From positions 545,501 through 609,500 of the forward strand of contig JAPXFQ010001497.1 of assembly GCA_028564705.1 (NCBI GenBank): a stretch of DNA of 64,000 bases, given 5' to 3'. Origin of the DNA: Apricaphanius iberus (taxonomy: Eukaryota > Chordata > Actinopteri > Cyprinodontiformes > Aphaniidae). The position numbers and the translations under genes were made by a program. Below, one piece after another: positions 59,152 through 64,000 of this stretch. The notes beneath the pieces were generated by a model. It saw only the letters and a program-made list of their open reading frames with translations, made no database searches and was not told the origin of the DNA. The stretch's first letter is position 1, and every line of letters starts with the position of its first letter.

Positions 59152-59458
59152 TGTAGTGGACTGTAGTGACATAATTCACCAGGCAGCATTAGCCTTCTGT
59201 GTTTCTTGCACTTTCATGTTGCTTCAAAGCCTTGTTCATTGTGACTGTTTATATGCAATACAGCCGGCATTCGGGGGTCCTAGATAATGTGTCTTTAAGT
59301 ACGGGGTTTCCCCAGAGGAGTTTTTCTTTTAGGCTCGACTACGCAACGTGTTCTGTTTTTTTTCCTGTGAGCTTTTAGCTAGTAGATTAATAAACGAAAC
59401 GCCGTTGCGTTGTCAACGTGAGGAATTATCTTTTTCTTTATTCATTCCAATTCCCACA
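59152..59458 (+). repeat. Gypsy 5' LTR
   Basis: 307 bp beginning TGTAGTGGAC and ending CCCACA. It is followed at 59459 by CTGGTGACCCC, the probable primer-binding region. Confidence 0.93.
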
Positions 59459-59489
59459 CTGGTGACCCCAAACTTTACACTCGACACGA

Positions 59490-59890
59490 CAGCTAACGCT
59501 GTAGCCCTGAAGCTGCCTGAATTCTGGGAATCGTCTGCCTCAGCGTGGTTCGCCAAGGCCGAAGCACAGTTCGCCTTGCGGGACATCTCTACAGACGCCA
59601 CCAAGTATTACTACGTCGTCTCGGCACTCAGCAACTCCACGGCTTCAAGAGTGGTTAGTCTACTGAAAACTCCCCCCCGCAGACAGAAAATATGCTGCAC
59701 TAAAGGCTCATCTGCTAAAAACATTCAAGCTCTCCGACGCTGAGAGGGCCGGTCGTCTTTTCTCTTTACATGGCCTGGGGGACGGGAAACCATCCAAGCT
59801 CACGGACAGAATGCTAGACCTGTTAGGAGATCATCCGCCGGATTTCCTCTTCAGTCAGCTCTATTTGAGACAGCTTCCCCCTTAAGTACG
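59490..59890 (+). pseudogene. Gypsy gag relic
   Basis: The frame reads ALKLPEFWESSASAWFAKAE and then FALRDISTDATKYYYVVSAL, the start of the capsid region of fish Gypsy gags. It is broken near 59680-59740. Confidence 0.75.
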
Positions 59891-60149
59891 TGCAGCCTTG
59901 GCTACCACCAACATCACTGACTGCTGTGCCCTGGCTGAGGAGGCTGACCGTTTCTTCCTGGCTGGCCAGCACCACGGCGCGACATGTCCCGCGCTCTCCA
60001 CCTACGCTGCCGCTGCACCCGAGCCGAATGCACCCTCTGCCGCGCCCGCCCTGGGGGACGCAAGTTTTCCTGCGGCTGCCGTGTCATTTCGGCAGCGCCC
60101 AGATAACGGCCTGTGTTTCTACCACGCACGTTTTGGATCTAAAGCCAGA

Positions 60150-62920
60150 CGTTGCCGTTTACCGTGCAACTACACAGGGCCAGGAAACGTCAGGGCCGGC
60201 GCTCAGTAGTGGCCATGAGCGCTGGCCGCACCGGTAGGCTGCTGTTCATGACTGACGCCATCTCCGGGCGCCGTTTCTTGTGTGATAACGGTGCACAAAG
60301 GAGTATTCTACCCGCATCTAAACCCGACATCCTGGCAGGCGGCACTGGTCCACTCCTGGAAGCTGCGAACGGCACACTGATACGACTATTGGCACTCGCA
60401 CTGTGGATTTGTGTTTTGATGGCCAACGGTTCAGCTGGAATTTCATCACAGCTAAGGTGAGCGTTCCCCTCTTGGGTGCTGATTTTTTGTGTGCGTATGG
60501 ACTGTTAGTTGATGTAAAAAAAAAAACGCTTGGTTGATGCTACCACCTTTTCGTCATGTAGTTGCACACTCGGCAGTGCAGACTCTATATCCCTGTCTGC
60601 TGTACGCTCTCACCCGGACACATTCCACCGCTTGCTCGCCTCTTTTGCTTCGCTGACCCAGCCCTTGTTTTCGTCTTCCGCTGCTAAGCATGGTGTGGGC
60701 CATTATGTCACCACCACCGGCCCACCGGTTCACGTTCGTGCCAGGCGCCTAGACCCCGTTAAACTCAGCATCGCAAAGAGGGAGTTTGACAACATGGACC
60801 GTCTAGGGATCGTCCGTCGCTCCAGTGGCCCTTGGTTTTAACCTCTTCACATGGTACCCAGGCACGGAGGTGGATGGCAGCCATGTGTTCGAGTTCCTTC
60901 GGATGCCTTTTGGCCTTAAAAATGCTGCACAGTCAGTCATTCCAACGCCTTATGGACTCAGTTCTACAGGACTTGCCTTTCCTTTTTTTGTACCTCGACG
61001 ACATTTTGGTGGCAAGTTCTTCCACTGCTGAACAGCTGTCCCACCTCCGGACCCTCTTTGACCGCCTCACCAAACACGGCCTGATCATCAACCTGACTAA
61101 GTGTCAGTTTGGGTTGACCTCTATCGACTTTCTGGGACACCGGATCACTGAGGACAGAGTCGTCCCGTTCCCATCCAAAGTGCAGGCGGTGCTGGATTTC
61201 CCTCGCCCGGTTACAGTGCGGTCCCTGCAGGAGTTCTTGGGAATGATTAACTTCTATCACTGTTTCATTCCTAGGGCTGCTGCGTTCATGCACCCGCAGT
61301 ACAACACTTTAAAAGGCAAAGCACCTAAACACCTGGTGGACTGGTCAGCGGAGGGTGTTGATGCTTTCAATGACGCCAAGGCTGCGCTGGCCAACGCTGC
61401 TATGCTTGCTCACCCGACACCTGGGGCTCCCATTGCCATAACCAAAGATGCCTAAGACTACGCTGTGGGTGCTGCGCATGAGCAGTGGGTGTGCGGGTCC
61501 TGGGAGCCGCTCGCTTTTTTTAGCAGCCAATTGCACCCCAACGAGTGTAAATACAGCACTTTTGACGGGGAACTGCTGGCTCTGCATCTGGCTGTACGCC
61601 ATTTCCGTTCACTCCTGGAAGACCGACAGTTTACCGCGTTCGTGGATCATAAGCCGCTCACTTTTGCTATGGCTAAGGTGGCAGAGCGATGGTCCGCCTG
61701 TCAGCAGCGGCAACTTTCTTACATCTCCGAGTTCACAACGGACATTCGTCACGATGCCGGTAAGGCCAACATGGTAGCAGACTACCTTTCTCGTGCCTCA
61801 GTTAGGGTCGTGCACCTGGGACTTGATTATGCACAAATGGCGGTTGACCAAGCCGCCGACCCGGAGGTGCAGGCATTTAGATCTGCAGTGACAGGCTTGA
61901 ACCTGCAGGATGATGCTTTTGGCTCAGAGAGTCCCGACTGCATGGCAGAGGCAGGTTTTTGATGCTGTGCATGGGTTGTCCCACCCTGGAAGGAAACCGT
62001 CTCAGAAGTTGGTGACATCCCGTTTTGTCTGGCACGGCCTTAAAAAGGACGTGAGAGACTGGGTGGACACTTGTGTGGACTGTCAGCGTTCTAAAGTCTA
62101 CCGTCACACTAAAGCACCCCTGGAGCATTTCCCTAAGCCGGAGAGGAGGTTTGATCATGTGAATGTGGACCTGGTCCCCTTCCCCCCTCTCTTGGTTTCA
62201 CTTACCTATTCACGATGGTGTATCATACAACCCGTTGGCCGGAGGTGGTCCCACTGGTGGCTGCGATGACTGCTGAGATGGCGCAGGCGTTCATCGGGAC
62301 TTGGGTAGCCCAGTTCGGTACTCCATCAGATCTCTCATTGGACCGAGGCTCCCAGTTCACCTCGGAGCTCTGGAACTCAATTGCAACCAGCCTTGGAGTG
62401 ACACTCAACGTACCACCTCTTATCATCCCCAGGCCAACGGCTTATGGGAGCACTTCCATCGTTCCATGTAAGCTGCCCTTCGTGCCAGCCTTAAAGACAG
62501 CGGCTGGGTGGGGAACGTCTCCCATGGTTCCTGCTAGGCCTCAGGACAGCACCCAAAGAAGACCTGCAGGCCTCCTTGACAAAGCTGGTTTACGGCCAGC
62601 CACTGTGGGTGCCAGGGGATTTCTTCCCCGACACCACCACACCCTGGTCTGCGCAACGTCAGCGAACCAACCTTGTCAGCAAGGCACGTGCTTTCACGCC
62701 TGTTCCCACCTCCTCTCATGGCCTCCCACAGTCGTACACCCCTGCTCGCCTGCAGTCTACGGACTATGTCTTCATTCACCATGATGCTCACCAGGAACCC
62801 CTCCAGCGTCCCTACGATGGACTTTTCCGCGTCCTTGAGAAGAGGGACAAGCACTTTGTGGTTGACATCAGGGCAAGGCTGATCTCATCTCTGTCGACAG
62901 GCTTAAGCCAGCCCACCTAG
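60150..62920 (+). pseudogene. Gypsy pol relic: protease, RT, RNase H, integrase
   Basis: Protease region: the active-site triplet is read as DNG (FLCDNGAQRSILPAS) where relatives have DTG or DSG. RT: FLRMPFGLKNAAQ, a frame break near 60930-60940 at a repeated CAGT, then YLDD at 60991-61002. RT sequence before 60890, including the first catalytic Asp motif, appears deleted. RNase H region: 61465-61800. Integrase: HGLSHPGRK...CVDCQR zinc motif, then DLSLDRGSQFTS. At least four breaks, so it cannot encode a working polyprotein. Confidence 0.85.
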
Positions 62921-63176
62921 ACTTGGAAAGGTCAGTGGACATAGCCCAGCCGCCGAAACGGGGGAATCCCCCAGCTAAACCTGAGTGACTACCAGGACTT
63001 CATGACCACCCTCGGCCTCGACCAAACCCCTCCCTGGCCAGGGGCTTGGTTTTGCCCTCCGCAGAATCCTTCTCCCCAACGCTGGTCCGTCGGAGCCGTA
63101 GGGGCCACACCTTACGGCCTCCTCCTCGTTAGGGACCACTCTGCCCTGCATACCTGGTGAATTCTGGGGGGATGTG

Positions 63177-63483
63177 TGTAGTGGACTGTAGTGACATAAT
63201 TCACCAGGCAGCATTAGCCTTCTGTGTTTCTTGCACTTTCATGTTGCTTCATAGCCTTGTTCATTGTGACTGTTTATATGCAATACAGCCGGCATTCGGG
63301 GCCGTAGATACTGTCTCTTTAAGTACGGGGTTTCCCCAGAGGAGTTTTTCTTTTAGGGTGGACTACGCAACGTGTTCTGTTTTTTTTTCCTGTGAGCTTT
63401 TAGCTATTAGATTTATAAACGAAACGCCGTTGCGTTGTCAACGTGAGGAATTGTCTTTTTCTTTATTCATTCCAATTCCCACA
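63177..63483 (+). repeat. Gypsy 3' LTR
   Basis: 307 bp, about 96% like the 5' LTR by eye count. It is preceded by a purine run (TGGGGGGATG) that fits a polypurine tract. Confidence 0.93.
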
Positions 63484-63487
63484 GTAC

Positions 63488-64000
63488 ATCATTTGTTTGA
63501 TTCAGGGTGTAGAACAAAGCAGATGAGAAAATTTGTTTACTTCCATTCTTCATTTTTTCAGCAATGTGACCCATTGGCCGACAGGAATTGCACAATAAAA
63601 TTGAAAATGTTGGGAGTCTGTGTGTGAGTGTTGGAGGCTTGCTTTGTTTGTATTTGTTTGTTTCTCATACCTTCTTTGCAGGAGCGTGGCAGCAATAACA
63701 GACTCAGAAAAGGCAGAAATGATGGGGAAAGTTTTTGTTCAGATACATGGCTCAAAAAAGTATCGGAGGAGGAATTGAGCGGTAGAGATAATACTTTCAA
63801 ACAGTTTAAATATCTCTTGGAAGATGTAGGGAATATGGATGGTCACCTGATAAATAGCTTTTTCACAATGGGAGAGTTGTAAAGAGGGATTAAAGGGTCA
63901 GGGAATAGTGATCCAGGGAAGGGTCGATTATGTTATATAATGTTAAGAAATTTGGGGAGTAGAGCATTGAAGGAACTGTTGTGCCTTTATTATAAGGTGT
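63488..64000 (+). other. Window end; one unassigned open frame
   Basis: An open frame at 63628-63882 follows a possible acceptor ('ctttgcag' at about 63674-63681) and reads ERGSNNRLRKGRNDGESFC and on. Hydrophilic and of normal composition, but I do not recognise it; it may be a repeat or an exon continuing past the window. Confidence 0.25.

Larger units (their letters stand above)
59148..63487 (+). mobile_element. Ty3/Gypsy LTR retrotransposon with both LTRs, degenerate
   Basis: The LTRs 59152-59458 and 63177-63483 bound gag-pol relics in the order gag, protease, RT, RNase H, integrase. This is the Ty3/Gypsy order, with no env. GTAC flanks both sides (59148-59151, 63484-63487) as a 4-bp target duplication. 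About 13 differences between the LTRs suggest a moderately recent insertion. Internal frames are broken in several places. Confidence 0.93.

Noticed and set aside
63157..63627. A 156-codon frame across the Gypsy 3' LTR
   Set aside because: It is LTR sequence read through into flanking DNA; the matching 5' LTR region shows the same kind of chance frame.
1..64000. CRISPR arrays, rRNA, or prokaryote-type operons
   Set aside because: No regularly spaced repeats, no rRNA-like conserved blocks, and the gene structures are spliced vertebrate ones.

Overview
The window is eukaryotic genomic DNA from a ray-finned (teleost) fish. The evidence is vertebrate gene structures with GT-AG introns, an A+T-rich background, and a mobile-element mix typical of fish: Tc1-like DNA transposons, L1-like and L2-like LINEs, a LINE with a (GGAT)n tail, a Ty3/Gypsy LTR element, a tRNA-type SINE and several MITE-like elements. 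The species cannot be named from the sequence. All calls were made by reading; no alignment or database search was run.

Two protein-coding genes can be reconstructed end to end, in convergent orientation. (1) Plus strand, 10664-20533: coagulation factor XIII A chain (f13a1), 14 coding exons, 742 codons, all splice phases consistent, Cys/His/Asp transglutaminase triad and a Gly-Pro-Arg/Gly thrombin-type site visible. A probable promoter and noncoding first exon lie near 6320-6460. (2) Minus strand, 56576 down to 28369: a PARP14-like mono-ADP-ribosyltransferase, 14 coding exons, 1361 codons: RRM-like start, a 1.5-kb KH-type exon, two macrodomains, WWE, and ART domain with His-Tyr-Leu triad. A perfect interferon-stimulated response element (ISRE) consensus sits about 95 bp upstream of its ATG, suggesting interferon control.

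Layout: 1-6300 old transposon relics plus a 950-bp TTAA-flanked element; 6.3-20.6 kb f13a1; 20.6-28.3 kb intergenic, with an L1-like LINE relic, a short LINE-tail insertion and a 5'-truncated LINE with an intact 432-codon reverse transcriptase frame; 28.4-56.6 kb the PARP14-like gene, whose large introns are filled by transposons (two Tc1-like copies, an L2-like LINE with another LINE nested in its 3' end, a SINE and MITE-like elements); 56.6-64 kb repeats and a 4.33-kb Gypsy element with both LTRs.

The points most worth a second look are a perfect 33-bp tandem duplication over the splice donor of the PARP catalytic exon (a potential in-frame 11-residue isoform), the ISRE-bearing promoter, a roughly 730-bp sequence shared between the f13a1 3' flank and 58.1-58.8 kb, a Tc1-like copy broken by only one stop codon that sits in a TA array beside an inverted scrap of its own terminal repeat, and several nested insertions with clean target-site duplications. 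I found no CRISPR array, no prokaryote-type operon and no system that I can call new in kind.
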